DNA of 64,000 nt from Molanna angustata. Its lineage: Eukaryota; Arthropoda; Insecta; Trichoptera; Molannidae. Within the stretch, counting starts at the first letter, position 1, and each line of letters begins with the position of its first letter. Positions 12,742-25,194 of this stretch are shown here, piece after piece. Both the position numbers and the translations under genes were made by a program. The notes under the pieces are model-generated. The model had not been told where the DNA came from and searched no databases. It was given only the letters and a program-made list of their open reading frames with translations. The stretch is taken from contig OY754977.1 of NCBI GenBank assembly GCA_963576475.1, positions 35,259,872 through 35,323,871 on the forward strand. Direction: 5' to 3'.

Positions 12742-14157
12742 AAAATTATAAAAACTGCGGTACGGTATAAAATGGGAACTAACGTGTACATATGAGTTAT
12801 TTCCCCATATACTTAGCACTCTAAATAGGGTGAATTGCCATATAAAACATATAGATTTCCTATACTTTATTTTTTATCAGCTCATGGTGCATTCGCACCG
12901 TTTGAGCATATTTATGTTGAAACCACCCCTGGTTGAGGTGTTAAAAGTAATAAAAAATAAATGTACGGAAATAAAATGTTTGAGTCAATCGATATCTCCC
13001 ATCAGTTGGAACTAACAAAATTCAATAAAAAGTAAATCGTTAAAGTAGTGTACTAAGTTAGTCTTATTACTACATAACATTGAAGAACTGTGTCAAAGAA
13101 AGTGCCATCAGAAATACATCTTACTTTGATAACACTGGGGAGCAATTTTTTACTTAATTTAAAATAGGCATACTTCATTCAAAACTGTTCTTTTTTTCTA
13201 TAACGTCAAGTTTTTTCTCAACACCTTATATTAATATGCGCACTCTCCGCTGGATCGAGCATAAAGCATTAGGAGTTCTAGTGGTATCCAATTGGCTGGA
13301 GTATCCTTTTATTGACTGAAAAGGGGTGAGTGGTTTTGTAGAAGGGAGGGGTGAGTGACGACAGGTTCATGCTTGTCTGAGCTATTTTACACGAGATATA
13401 ATGTAGTGAGATTTTGTGTGTCGCTCTGTATAGTAAAGTGCATTTAGAATTGACTGCTTTCATAAAAGGAGTTAGCATTGTTTAATTATTTTTATTTTAC
13501 TTATGAACTTTTAAATTTCCTTTAGATTAAGTCATATTAGGCTATTTCGCGTCGTAAGTGCCATGTTTCGTTTTGTTAAGTGCCATGTTTCGTTTTGTTA
13601 AGTATGTGGCAGTTTCACCATTTCCAGCCAAAGGATAAACATCAATGCATTTGTAATGCAAACCTACTTTTCTTATTTTTATGTGAAAATTGGTGAACAA
13701 GATAAACCTTGGGCCTCTCACAAGCAATGTCTTGAGTATTTACGGATGTCGACATAGGAAAATTGTGTTAATTTTCCATTTGTGATTTGGCGAGACCACA
13801 GTGATCACTTAATTAAATGATTGTTACTTTTATAACAATAAATACGAATGTAAAATAGAGTATCTTAGTTTTCCACCTATACCTAGTTGTGCTGAAATCC
13901 CAGTACCAGTTTTCAAAGAATAATACCTACTCTTTGGATAGGTAGGTATACAATAATACGAGTATGGTGAAGATCGATTTGACTTCAACGATGAAGATGA
14001 TTTCATTCATAAGTGATCTGATCAGCATTAGTTGAATAATTTGGCACAAGATTTGGGACTATACAAAAAAGTATACCAGCAACTCTTGAAAAGCTTCAAA
14101 ATGCTTGGTTGCAAGATAATCATAAAATTGCATTTTGTACGTAGCCATCTTGACTTC
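12742..14157. other. Intergenic, no gene seen
   Basis: There is a 22-bp tandem pair (GTGCCATGTTTCGTTTTGTTAA) at about 13559-13602. Otherwise the sequence is AT-rich with no recognisable frame. Confidence 0.5.
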
Positions 14158-14209
14158 CTACTTATCACTGACTACAGCAAAAAATGTTGGTGTAGTCAGT
14201 GATAAGTAG
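14158..14209. repeat. 19-bp inverted repeat at the edge of the 43-bp array
   Basis: CTACTTATCACTGACTACA (14158-14176) is the exact reverse complement of 14191-14209, with a 14-nt loop. The right arm runs into the first array unit. Confidence 0.9.
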
Positions 14210-14628
14210 TGTAGTAGGTACATATGAGGGATACACAAACAGTGATAAGTAGTGTAGTAGGTACATATGAGGGATACACAAACAGTGATAAGTAGTGTAG
14301 TAGGTACATATGAGGGATACACAAACAGTGATAAGTAGTGTAGTAGGTACATATGAGGGATACACAAACAGTGATAAGTAGTGTAGTAGGTACATATGAG
14401 GGATACACAAACAGTGATAAGTAGTGTAGTAGGTACATATGAGGGATACACAAACAGTGATAAGTAGTGTAGTAGGTACATATGAGGGATACACAAACAG
14501 TGATAAGTAGTGTAGTAGGTACATATGAGGGATACACAAACAGTGATAAGTAGTGTAGTAGGTACATATGAGGGATACACAAACAGTGATAAGTAGTGTA
14601 GTAGGTACATATGAGGGATACACAAACA
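14197..14628 (+). repeat. 43-bp tandem array, 10 copies
   Basis: The unit contains CAGTGATAAGTAGTGTAGTA, GGTACATATGAGGGATACAC and AAA. There are ten visually identical copies. The minus-strand ORFs across it, open in several frames, are repeat artefacts. Confidence 0.97.
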
Positions 14629-14847
14629 TTTGAAGATCATGGGGTCGAGGTATCAAAGAATAGGTATGGGATGTACACAAGAAAGATTATTCACAGCTTA
14701 AACATTCCAGAATAAGCTATAAGAGAAAATTATTACCATAAATAGCATGTATGCCATTTGTTATTAACACGATTTAACTTGCAGTACTTCTATTTTTTTT
14801 TTAATATAAAAAAAATGAATATGTCCTTGGTAAACAAGTACATATAC

Positions 14848-14981
14848 ATCTTCCTACGTTCCCTAAAATAAGCAAATAAATGCTTGTGCTATAGGTGAAC
14901 GAAATCGGTCGAGGCAGGATTCGAACTCGCGACCACTGGATTACTAGCCCAGCGCGCTAACCGCTCTGCCATCGACCCATC
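14848..14981 (-). mobile_element. tRNA-derived SINE
   Basis: The minus strand begins GGGTCGATGGCAGAGCGG and has an A box TGGCAGAGCGG, an anticodon arm with loop CTAGTAA (anticodon AGT, Thr-like) and a B box GTTCGAATC. A non-tRNA body follows (TTTCGTTCACCTATAGCACA, GGGAACGTAGGAAG). The T stem has a mismatch and the body continues past the tRNA part, so it is a SINE and not a functional tRNA. A second copy is at 37614-37750. Confidence 0.85.
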
Positions 14982-15199
14982 TTTGCATATTATAGCCTTT
15001 GTAAAAATAAAAATGTTATTTTTTCTTTTTTGTGGACATTTTGGTACAGAGTGGGTAGTTGCCGGGAGCTAAAAAAGTTGACGTGATAGAAAAAAATATT
15101 TAGTTATTTTTGGATTCAGGGGACAAATATTGCTGTTCTCCAGTTTAATGAGAACCAATTCTTTGAGGGATTTGGATTGTGATTTTGGTGTACAAGAAA

Positions 15200-15710
15200 T
15201 TGAAGAATTATCCAACTGTCTCTTAACATATCGACAAAGTATCAAGCCAAGATACGCGAAATTTGTATGCAGGGTCTATATTTTTCACTGTTTTTACAAC
15301 TTTGAAGTCAGAAACACCAACTGTTTTTAGAGATATGTTTTTTCAACATTTAGTGTGTCTGTGTGTGTATCTATGTGTGTGTCCGTCCGCCTCTTATGAC
15401 TTCTGATCCGCTCAATGCACAGAGCCTAAAATTACAGAAAATATAGAAAATTATAGGCCCACAAAACTATTACACTCGAATTTGAATTTTTGGTTGAATA
15501 AGGGGTTATCAAATTTTGAATTTTTACTTTATTCTTCAATACATCTCAAAAACCATGAAAGCTAGAACGATGAAAATTGGTAAAAATATACACAAACATT
15601 TTTTATTAAGAAAAAAAATATGATAAATGTATGCGTTTAATTGCCTATGTTTCCAAAGTTTTTAAACATATCGAAAAAAGCCGAAACATTCCAACTAGAT
15701 AATTTTCTTA
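15200..15710 (-). repeat. Dispersed repeat family A, right part
   Basis: It carries, inverted, the family A blocks ending TTTGTCGATATGTTAAGAGA and TCGACAGTTGG-like, the GTGTGTGTGTC/CA-rich block, and AATTATCTAGTTGGAATGTT. Confidence 0.7.
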
Positions 15711-16499
15711 TATAGGTACATACATATACACATTTTTTTTCTTCTCGCCAACAGCTTTACCCCAGTTACAGTGCAATACATGTTCGTTATTTTATCGAAT
15801 ATATTTTTTGAATCGCTGAATGCCTCAGAAGAAGACATCAGCAAAACAGAAATTCGTACGAGAGTGTTGCGAGCAACTACGTCTGTACGAGCGGCCATGT
15901 CTGTAAATTAAACAAGTGGTGTCCTCTACCTAGGTAGGTGTTCAAGCAATATTGGGCAGTCAATAATATAATTGATTACTTTGTAACAAACCCACCAGTA
16001 ACGAATATCTCGCCTTTTTTCGAAACTCTGATAGGCACAGGCCTCAAGGAGATTAGGGTGATGCATGTAACTTGGGTACACTCCATGTGTACGCATGTAA
16101 AGGTACCTTAAAAACTTTTACTGGATGCACATATACACATACATACATACATATACAGTTAAGTGCACCGTTTATTGGGATAGATGATTAAAGTTAGTCA
16201 AAGACATGTAAAGGAGATTGTCATTTATCTTGAATTATTAAATAATTGTGACGACCTTCGGTGGCGGTGGCGGTGGCGGTGGTCGCGGTCAGGTCAGGTG
16301 GGACTCGGAGGGAGTTTCTCACGAGGCATAGTCACACCATTCACCAACATAACACCTGCACACTTTCTCTAGGAAAGGGTAAGGAACACTTCTGTTCTAT
16401 GATAAGAGTGCACAAGTTAAGTTGATTTATTTTATTTTGCAGCAAATGCTAATTATGATTTATTTATTCACATTTTTACGTGTCAAATTGATATACCTA

Positions 16500-16600
16500 A
16501 TACTAGTTGCGTGTAACACATGAGATACAACTGTCGATGACGACAGTATGTTGTGCCTATTGCTGAAGAATACGAACCAAACTAAATATATATCATTGAA
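16500..16600 (+). repeat. Dispersed repeat family A, left-end fragment
   Basis: ACTAGTTGCGTGTAACACAT, then GATACAACTGTCGATGACGA. Only about 100 bp of the left end remain. Confidence 0.65.
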
Positions 16601-17004
16601 TCAATCATTGTAGGCGTTTGTTGTGCAGTTAGTTAGATATCTAACTACTGATTTAAAGGTTCCAGTTTCGGTTCCCGGTTGAGAAACAGTTTTAATTGTG
16701 TTTTCAGTCTAGATCTGTGAAAAGTGATGGGCAAGTCTTGCTGTCTTGGTGTTACATTTTTTGCAAGACCACATACTTCACTGCACGGCCATTATGTTGA
16801 CATATTACCAATATCGTTGGAACGACAGTAAATAATATTTATTTTGTAAAAATAATTATAAAACATATATAATAATTTTATTCATATTAATGAATAGGTG
16901 TACCAACAATTAATTCCTACTTTCCTTAGAATTAAATTTAGATATCGATATCTCATTTATATTATTGTAATACAATACATACCTATATCTACATTAAGAT
17001 TGTG

Positions 17005-17140
17005 ACAGGAAAATTATTCGAAAAACAATTATTCGAATGCTCAATTTTACGAATGACAATTATTCGAATCACATTTTTTCGAAAAACAATTTTACGAACA
17101 ATTATCAGAAATTACAATTGTTCGAATTTTAATGACGTCA
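17005..17140. repeat. Irregular cluster of ACAATTATTCGAA-type motifs
   Basis: About nine copies of a 12-14 bp motif (AATTATTCGAA, CAATTTTACGAA and variants) occur at irregular spacing in 135 bp. Confidence 0.75.
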
Positions 17141-17589
17141 TGTTGGTAGCATTGTGAGAGGAATAAACCATAGATTTTTATTATGATATACTAGATGTCG
17201 TCGTTAGCAAATTTTGTATGAATCGAAGTGATGCATTTTTCCGGGGGATTTTTGACGTTTTAGTTGGCAGACTACATCGTTTTTCCATAGAGAATAACGA
17301 CTAATGTGAATTGTTTTCGGATTTATTTGTCGTAATAAACACTTTGTTTATTAAGATTTAGAGAACAGTTATCTAGGATGACATGTGTTGAAATGTAAGG
17401 AAAACTGAAATATATTGCCAAACGTTTTAGGTATGTATGTATGTATGTACAGGAAGTTATTATATCAGATTCAAATTGTCTTATTTTACGTTTACGTCAT
17501 GCAAATATAATCTTTATCATTAGAATCGCAAATGCCATTTTAATTTGACAGCGGTGTTAATTAAAAGAATAAAACAATATTTTTTATAC

Positions 17590-17780
17590 AATATAATAGT
17601 AAAACCCGGCAGACGTTGTCCTGTCTGTTTAATTATTTACCTCCAGATATATAAAAATGATTGATCCGTATGTTTTCTTTTATTTTGTTAACATTCTTAT
17701 CTAGAATCGCTAATTATTATTCCGTCTTTTCATTTCCTTCCGTCCCTATTCAGTCACTTCTCCATATTTATACATAGGAT
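17590..17780 (+). repeat. Dispersed repeat family B fragment
   Basis: ACCCGGCAGACGTTGTCCTG, then TTTAATTATTTACCTCCAGA and a C/T-rich tail. It is closely related to 5515-5760. Confidence 0.65.
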
Positions 17781-17914
17781 TTTCCTTATTGATTTATTCA
17801 AACAAATATACGTACATCCATTATTGTATATATACATAGATGTATAGAATATATATTTACTTGTTTAATTATTCAAACAAATATACCTAAATCCATTATA
17901 ATTTATAGATATAT

Positions 17915-17990
17915 AGGATTTTTTTTACTTCAAAATTGGAAAAACCGTGCAAAAACTATGCTACTTCATACAACTCTATCACGCGGGACT
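17915..17990 (+). repeat. Family A-related fragment
   Basis: TTTACTTCAAAATTGGAAAA, ACCGTGCAAAAACT and CTATCACGCGGGACTAA match the diverged family A copy near 45.7 kb. Confidence 0.5.
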
Positions 17991-17999
17991 AAGAATAAT

Positions 18000-19310
18000 A
18001 AGAATCTACAATTAAATTAGTAAATTATTTCTCCCAGATTATGTCTGTCTGTCTGTCTAATAACCTCAAACAACAATTATAATTAATCAAATTATCGTCT
18101 TCGTCAGATTTGATTATCAAAATAGACGGTAGAGAGGTATCACGCAATCTATCGCTGCTTTTTTCTCATTTATCAAATACAATGAACATTAATAGACAAT
18201 TTTTTTTCCTGGAAAAAGAAATAATTTTCATAGATTCAAGTTAATTTACCGCAGGGTTGAGATATGATAAATAGGTAATAGATATTAAGTATAACACAAA
18301 ATACCAAGGGCTGTTAATTAACTAATTATTAAACTGCGCTATATTATTGTTATTACGTAGGTACTTAATTGGTTGTGAACAAAACATTATATTGTTAGCA
18401 AAATTCTTATGGCCGTGTTCACCAAGGAACAACAAATGGATCATCAACTAACTACCTGCTCGGAGCTCAAATCCTTGAGTGCATCACTCAGTGATTTTGT
18501 ATTTCACCAACTAAAAACCAACATTCTTTATTGAGCCCTAGGCTCAACTCTCCTTAAATTTCCGGTGTAAAGGAATACGAACTCAAGTTAAATTATATAG
18601 AAATATTTAAAAACCAAGAACACATAATTTATCTTGTTTCCTTTATTAAAATAACAATCAAATATTATTACAGTGTGTAGTTCACAATTTTTACAAGCTT
18701 TTGAAATTGTTTGAAAAAAAAGTATTACTTTGATCTCATCAGTACGTATGTTCGCATTAGTGTCGTGAATGGCCGCGGGCGCTGTATACCTGATAGGTAC
18801 CATGTTTACAAACATATCGCGTACCTGATATTCTACCCTTGCTAATAATACCTGTGTTATTGTGCATACGACCATTATTATTATTTTCGTTGACATCAAT
18901 TATGCTGTTTTAAATGAAATTCAATTTTATTTAACAAATACAAAAATCAATGTTTTGACATCATGAATAAATTCTTTCGTTCATTTCGCCTAGGTAAGCG
19001 CTCATGTCTATTTTATTGGTAATTCAACTATTTTCTCGAACCCAGTCTTTCGTGATGATAATAATATATCTGGATAATATAGAAATATAATATAAAATAT
19101 ACTATAAAATATAACAAGTGCTAAAATGTAATAATTTTAGTTACAAAATACGTTGATGAATGACTTAATCCACAATAGACCGTCACTTTAGAGTTTAGTC
19201 GCCGGCGTCACTAGTGTTAACGGTACCTAGTAAGATTGGTGAAACGAAATTTTACGCTAAGTGTATCAAAAAATTGATTTTAGCGCTTAGGAACCTTGGT
19301 GAAAGTGGGG
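18000..19310. other. Intergenic, no confident gene
   Basis: It is AT-rich. The only item of note is a minus-strand ORF at 18588-18899 with a signal-peptide-like start, discussed as a finding. I see no repeat family here. Confidence 0.4.
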
Positions 19311-19317
19311 GTTACAG

Positions 19318-20005
19318 TCTCATTCAACTGTCGATTTGTTCAAGAGAACTGTGTTCTCTTAACATATCGACAAAGTATCAAGACCCAAGATACGCGAGAT
19401 TTGTATGGAGGGTCTATATTTTTAACGATTTTTCCAACTTTGAAGTCAAAAATACCAACTTAGAGGCTTCGCAGTATATGGAAGTGCCATCCCTTTCTTG
19501 GGCGTCCCCGACCTCTCATTCTATTCCTTTCCGCTCTGTATATTTTCTTTGTCAGGCGCTCCTCATTCATTGTCCCCATGTGACCAAACCATCTCAATGT
19601 GTTCACTTTCATTCTAGTAATGACATCTTTCATCTTACATTCTCTCCGTATGTCCTCATTTCTTACCCGATCATACACCGTTCTTTTACAAATTCTTCTT
19701 AACGATCTCAGTCGATTTATTCTACTTTCATGCGTCTTCTGCCATGTCCAGGTTTCACTTGCATACGTCAAGGTTGGCACTACGATGGCGTTATGAATGG
19801 CAACTTTGGCATCCTTTGATATGTTGCGATCATTCATAATTGGTCTTAGAAGACTTAATAGTTTGATATTAAATCTCCAAACATACATACATACCATCAT
19901 GCTGTTTTCATATTCTGGATAGGAAGAAAGGACTGACCTCCATACTATCCTATCTTGACATACATACCTTCATGTGTTGTGTAGAAAACACAATATCTTA
20001 AAATA
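19318..20005 (-). repeat. Dispersed repeat family A copy with LINE fragment inside
   Basis: The right terminus (TCGACAGTTGAAT on the minus strand, with hairpin AAGAGAAC...GTTCTCTT) lies at about 19325-19375. Left blocks (CAGCATGATGGTATGTATGT) lie at 19885-19905. The middle, about 19484-19860, is LINE sequence. Confidence 0.65.
19484..19862 (-). pseudogene. LINE reverse-transcriptase C-terminal fragment
   Basis: An open minus-strand frame reads [72 protein letters not shown] and RGRGRPRKGW. This is the C-terminal RT/connection region of an insect LINE. The same family occurs at 29800-30390 and 63690-64000. It is 5'-truncated and lacks the catalytic RT core. Confidence 0.85.
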
Positions 20006-20538
20006 TTCAATATTTTGAATTTATGGGTTTATAAGTCTGAAGTTGGTTGCAGACCAATCATAGCAGAGACCAATCATTTATACTACTCACATAGGTTGCG
20101 GTCTGCACACTAGTATGAAAAACGACCTCAGCTATGCGAGCTAAGCTAAACTTACTTAGCTTAGCTTTTGGTCTTCAACCGGCATGACACCGGAGGGATG
20201 GAAAAAAGTACAACGTCTGCTAATCTACGCTAACTATTTATTTTAGCTGTATGCAAAATTATTTACATATGCGGAAAATATACGAACATGAAATACTTTT
20301 TAGAAGGTTTTGCACACTTTGTTATGAAAGATTTAAAATCGCATAGTGATCAAATGAACGTTATTTTGGGACACAATAAAGTGATTTGAAAGTTGAACGG
20401 AAATGTCTCTGAATGATTGTCAATAATATAAAGTGAAAAGAAGGAACGGCCCTACCCACTGCCCACAGCAATTACACCCCATAGCCGCCACACCCTCCAT
20501 CTCGCTCTAACTATAAAGGTAATTTGACGTCGCCACTG

Positions 20539-20760
20539 TTCTGCCATCCTAAACAATGCAGTATAATGTGCAAACTATCCACGATCTATTCTGCCGCCCT
20601 AAACTGGAATGCAGTCTATGTGCAAACTATCCACGATCTATTCTGCCGCCCTAAACTGGAATGCAGTCTATGTGCAAACTATCCACGATCTATTCTGCCG
20701 CCCTAAACTGGAATGCAGTCTATGTGCAAACTATCCACGATCTATTCTGCCGCCCTAAAC
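20539..20760 (+). repeat. 52-bp tandem array, about 4.3 copies
   Basis: The unit includes TTCTGCCGCCCTAAACTGGA, ATGCAGTCTATGTGCAAACT and ATCCACGATC. The first copy is 50 bp and diverged; the others look identical. Confidence 0.95.
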
Positions 20761-20896
20761 TAATCACAAATCATTACTAAACAATTTTATTTATTATAAT
20801 TAACTTCGTTCAAAAAAAATGTGTAATTTTATTCGACCGATTTAAAAACGTTTGATTGTTTCTTCCTCGGGATGGATGACCACTTTTATGTATTTA

Positions 20897-21310
20897 CTAG
20901 TTGCATGTAACACATGAGATCCAACTGTCGATAGTATATATAGTTGAACAATACGTACCAACATATAAACCTTTAAATTCAAATTATTGAATATTTTGTT
21001 TTCTACACAACACATGTAGGTATGTATGTCAAGATAGGATAGTATGGAGAGGTCAGTCCTTTCTTCCTATCCAGTATATGAAAACAGCATGATGGTATGT
21101 ATGTATGTTTGGAGATTAAGTATCAAACTATTGAGTCCCCGTAGATTATTATGTATAATATCATACAAATTGTATGAAACGATATCATCACTTAATTCAA
21201 TTTTTACAAAAATGCTGAAAAAAAAGAGATAATGTATAATATTTTATATAGAAAATTAAGTTATCTAGTTGGAATGATTCGGCGTTTCGATATTTAAAAA
21301 TAAAAGTGTG
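20897..21310 (+). repeat. Dispersed repeat family A, left part
   Basis: It runs from ACTAGTTGCATGTAACACAT through ATGAGATCCAACTGTCGATA and CAGCATGATGGTATGTATGT to AAGTTATCTAGTTGGAATGA. Confidence 0.75.
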
Positions 21311-21603
21311 TTATGGCCAACACTAAACTCTTCACTGACAAGTCATTCTATCTTTATAAAGTAGGTATTCAAATTTTGTAAGGAATATATTCAGTATTTT
21401 CATGAAATGAGTTTGATGCATTATTTTTTATATAAATATTTTATTATGAAAACTTTATAATTATTCAATGCCATTTTATGAAAATAATGTTTTAATGAAA
21501 ATAAAATTTTCAAATTTTAAGTTTCCTGAACTTGGGGTCACTTTGAAATATTTGACATACTATCGCCATCGACATTTGGATCTCATGTGTTATATGCAAC
21601 TAG

Positions 21604-22780
21604 TACTTATATTGGATTAGAATAACAATATTGTTGTGGACAGTCATTGGCAGAGTCATATTGTTCATAATACTTATATTGGATAAGAATAACAATATTG
21701 TAGTGGACAGTCATTGGCAGTCATATTGTTCATAATACTTATATTGGATTAGAATAACAATATTGTAGTGGACAGTCATTGGCAGAGTCATATTGTTCAT
21801 AATACCTATATTGGATTAGAATAACAATATTGTAGTGGACAGTCATTGACAGAGTCATATTGTTCATAATACTTATATTGGATTAGAATAACAATATTGT
21901 AGTGGACAGTCATTGGCAGAGTCATATTGTTCATAATACTTATATTGGATAAGAATAACAATATTGTAGTGGACAGTCATTGGCAGAGTCATATTGTTCA
22001 TAATACTTATATTGGATTAGAATAACAATATTGTAGTGGACAGTCATTGGCAGAGTCATATTGTTCATAATACTTATATTGGATAAGAATAACAATATTG
22101 TAGTGGACAGTCATTGGCAGAGTCATATTGTTCATAATACTTATATTGGATTAGAATAACAATATTGTAGTGGACAGTCATTGGCAGAGTCATATTGTTT
22201 ATAATACTTATATTGGATAAGAATAACAATATTGTAGTGGACAGTCATTGGCAGAGTCATATTGTTCATAATACTTATATTGGATTAGAATAACAATATT
22301 GTAGTGGACAGTCATTGGCAGAGTCATATTGTTCATAATACTTATATTGGATAAGAATAACAATATTGTAGTGGACAGTCATTGGCAGAGTCATATTGTT
22401 CATAATACTTATATTGGATTAGAATAACAATATTGTAGTGGACAGTCATTGGCAGAGTCTTATTGTTCATAATACTTATATTGGATAAGAATAACAATAT
22501 TGTAGTGGACAGTCATTGGCAGAGTCATATTGTTCATAATACTTATATTGGATTAGAATAACAATATTGTAGTGGACAGTCATTGGCAGAGTCTTATTGT
22601 TCATAATACTTATATTGGATAAGAATAACAATATTGTAGTGGACAGTCATTGGCAGAGTCATATTGTTCATAATACTTATATTGGATAAGAATAACAATA
22701 TTGTAGTGGACAGTCATTGGCAGAGTCATATTGTTCATAATACTTATATTGGATTAGAATAACAATATTGTAGTGGACAT
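21604..22780 (+). repeat. 67-bp tandem array, 18 units, with alternating dimer structure
   Basis: The unit contains ACTTATATTGGATTAGAATA, ACAATATTGTAGTGGACAGT and CATTGGCAGAGTCATATTGT. Units differ at one site, GGATTAG or GGATAAG, and from about unit 5 the two forms alternate. Each unit holds inverted 8-mers ATATTGTT and AACAATAT. The left edge touches a family A left end (21545-21604, minus). Confidence 0.97.
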
Positions 22781-24600
22781 AGGTTTGCCATATGAGAAGT
22801 CTTCATTTGTCACGTGAAAATATCCTAAGAAAATATAAAAAAACGTGCTAGGTACTTTGGTTAATTCCACTAATTATTTAATGTTTTTAATCACAAAATA
22901 TGTTTCGGGAACTAACCGTTCTCTTTTTGTAATAAATAAATAAGATGGTTATACTTGCTTATTGATGATGTTTTTCTATATATTTAAGGCTTTAACCACT
23001 TTGTATCACAATCCAAAACATCTTCAGATTGTGATACAAAGTGGTTATAGCTTTGCGTCCCAGGAACTGTTCTTGTTTCGGTAAAACAACTTTGCGATTG
23101 CCGATTTCTTTGTACAATGTTATGTTTTCTAACTTTGAGCGATTGGCACAAGATAAATTAATTGATAAATAATTATTTTTTTGAGCATTTCAGAGTAGTG
23201 GGAACTTGATATTGGTCGCCTATCAATTTTTAGCTTTTTCGCATTCTAAGTCACATTTTTAACACTGTCACTCAAAAAGCCATGATTTTCTTTATTCATT
23301 AATAAACTTTATAGTATTTTCAATAAAACAATGTTGAGTGACTTTGATATTAGCTGTCCCATTGAAGATATTTGAATTCTTGAATGTAATGTTTTTTGCA
23401 AAAAAATAACCGGAATACACAAATTTAACATTTTTTTTATATAAAATTTATAAGATTTGAATGAATAATTGTATATTTACATAAATCTGCATTTATTTAT
23501 TAGGATAATAAAGAAAAAATGACTGAGATACATTAAAAATTGAAAAAGTTATGATGTTTTTATACTATGGTGTCAAAAAAATGCAAGGCTTCGGAAATAG
23601 CCTTGGAGTCGTTTTTTAACCAATTTCAAAAAATTATATCTCAACAAGTATATAAGATATCAAAATAATATTTTGCATTGTTAAATAAGGATGTCAAAAG
23701 GAACAAATAAAAAAAATATCAACAAAATCTGAGACCATGGGTGTCACTGCTGGATGATTTGACGTGTAATGACCCAAGAAAAAATCCAAATCAGGATTGA
23801 GGAGAATGTTATACCTATACTTTTTCAAATGCTACCAGTAAAATTAATAATTTTACTGCCTAAAAGATAGTAAATTATTAAAATTTCTATGACAAATGTT
23901 ATTTATTGCTGAAATATTTTGTACCGAAAATATTCAATTCTTTACAACATTAAAAAACTTTTTATAAATTAAAGTGTGATACATAACTTTAAAAGTGTGT
24001 CAGATGTCATTGATATAATAATTCATTTCAGAAGGAAAACAAGTATTCAAAAACTCTTAATAATTGATCTAGATCTCCAAATATGAATATTTTTTTGGAA
24101 ATTAGGATGAATGATAAGAATATATTTTACAAAATACTCACCTGTCGCGCGTTAAATGTCAAAATCATGTACAGGTACCAACTATAGCCGAAATAAGAAA
24201 CAAAAATATTCAAAGAACAGCATATGCTAACTACAAATATATAATAAATACACGTACCTTCAAGATACAGAATAACTCACAAAACAATAAATCATATTAC
24301 GAAAATCGACACAATAATTCCCGCGACGGTAAATGACAGCACCGCCATATTGTATTTGTCAACAAGCTCATTTGAGTTTTGACGTCAAATTCATAATTTA
24401 TAAAAAAATATTTAAACAATAAAAATGTACGTGATTTGCTCAAGCAAAATGAATATTTTTGAATCGATCTATTTGCTTTCTAATTCAAAATCATCACGTA
24501 TTGAAACAATTTCAATTATTTTTTGACTATGTTTATTTTTTGTATGTTCCATAAACGCTCACTTTTGACCATTTGTGTTCTAAAATATAATGGATATAAA
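22781..24600. other. Intergenic, no gene seen
   Basis: It is AT-rich. A strong 21-bp hairpin at 22993-23047 is reported separately. No conserved frame was recognised. Confidence 0.5.
22993..23047. repeat. Perfect 21-bp hairpin with 13-nt loop
   Basis: Arms 22993-23013 (TAACCACTTTGTATCACAAT + C) and 23027-23047 are exact reverse complements. It is a possible small-RNA precursor or miniature foldback relic; no other copy was found here. Confidence 0.9.
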
Positions 24601-25194
24601 AAAAATATTGAAAAATTTCCCAACCGTCCCAACCCAGAGGCTAGAATGCATAGCCCATGAAGCTATAATACTAGTATAGCCAATGTTCTCTGGATGCAAT
24701 TATTCAGAAAAATATTATAGTGGAAATATTATCTTAGAACAAACATCAATTCTCTCTCAGACTCTTCTCTCCAAAGTTTTCCAAAATTATGTCCACTCGG
24801 TTAAAGTAAGTCCAAGATATTCAAAATCTATTCTAAATTCTAACTGTTGCTTTTGCTGTGTTAATGTTTGATTTTTTAAAACATGGCTACGAAGGGGACA
24901 CTAGCTATTACATGAAACTATAAGGATTTGGGTCCATTATATTCTTCCAAAGAAGGGCACTACGTAACATTGGGGAGGGTTAGCAATCTGTTCAGGAAAA
25001 TATTAATTTGGATTTTAAAAAGGCTCAGGTTGTAAGATTGTGGAAATACCAACCTCGGGAGATTGTTCCACAGCCGGGCTGCTATGTTTATAAAAAATTG
25101 GAGAAACAATTAGTGTTTGTATATTTCAAGCTTTACTTTGAACAGGTGTTGAGATTGAGTAAAACGAGTGACTCTACTATTGATGGGTGAAAAA
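24601..25194. other. Intergenic, unassigned
   Basis: Short open frames at 24683-24871 and 25008-25190 have no recognisable motif. They may be mobile-element debris, given the LINE relics next door. Confidence 0.35.

Noticed and set aside
14158..14680. Minus-strand ORFs of 128-171 codons
   Set aside because: Produced by the 43-bp array, open in several frames.
14902..14981. tRNA-Thr(AGT) gene
   Set aside because: T stem has a mismatch, acceptor is imperfect, and a shared non-tRNA body follows in both copies, so it is a SINE head.
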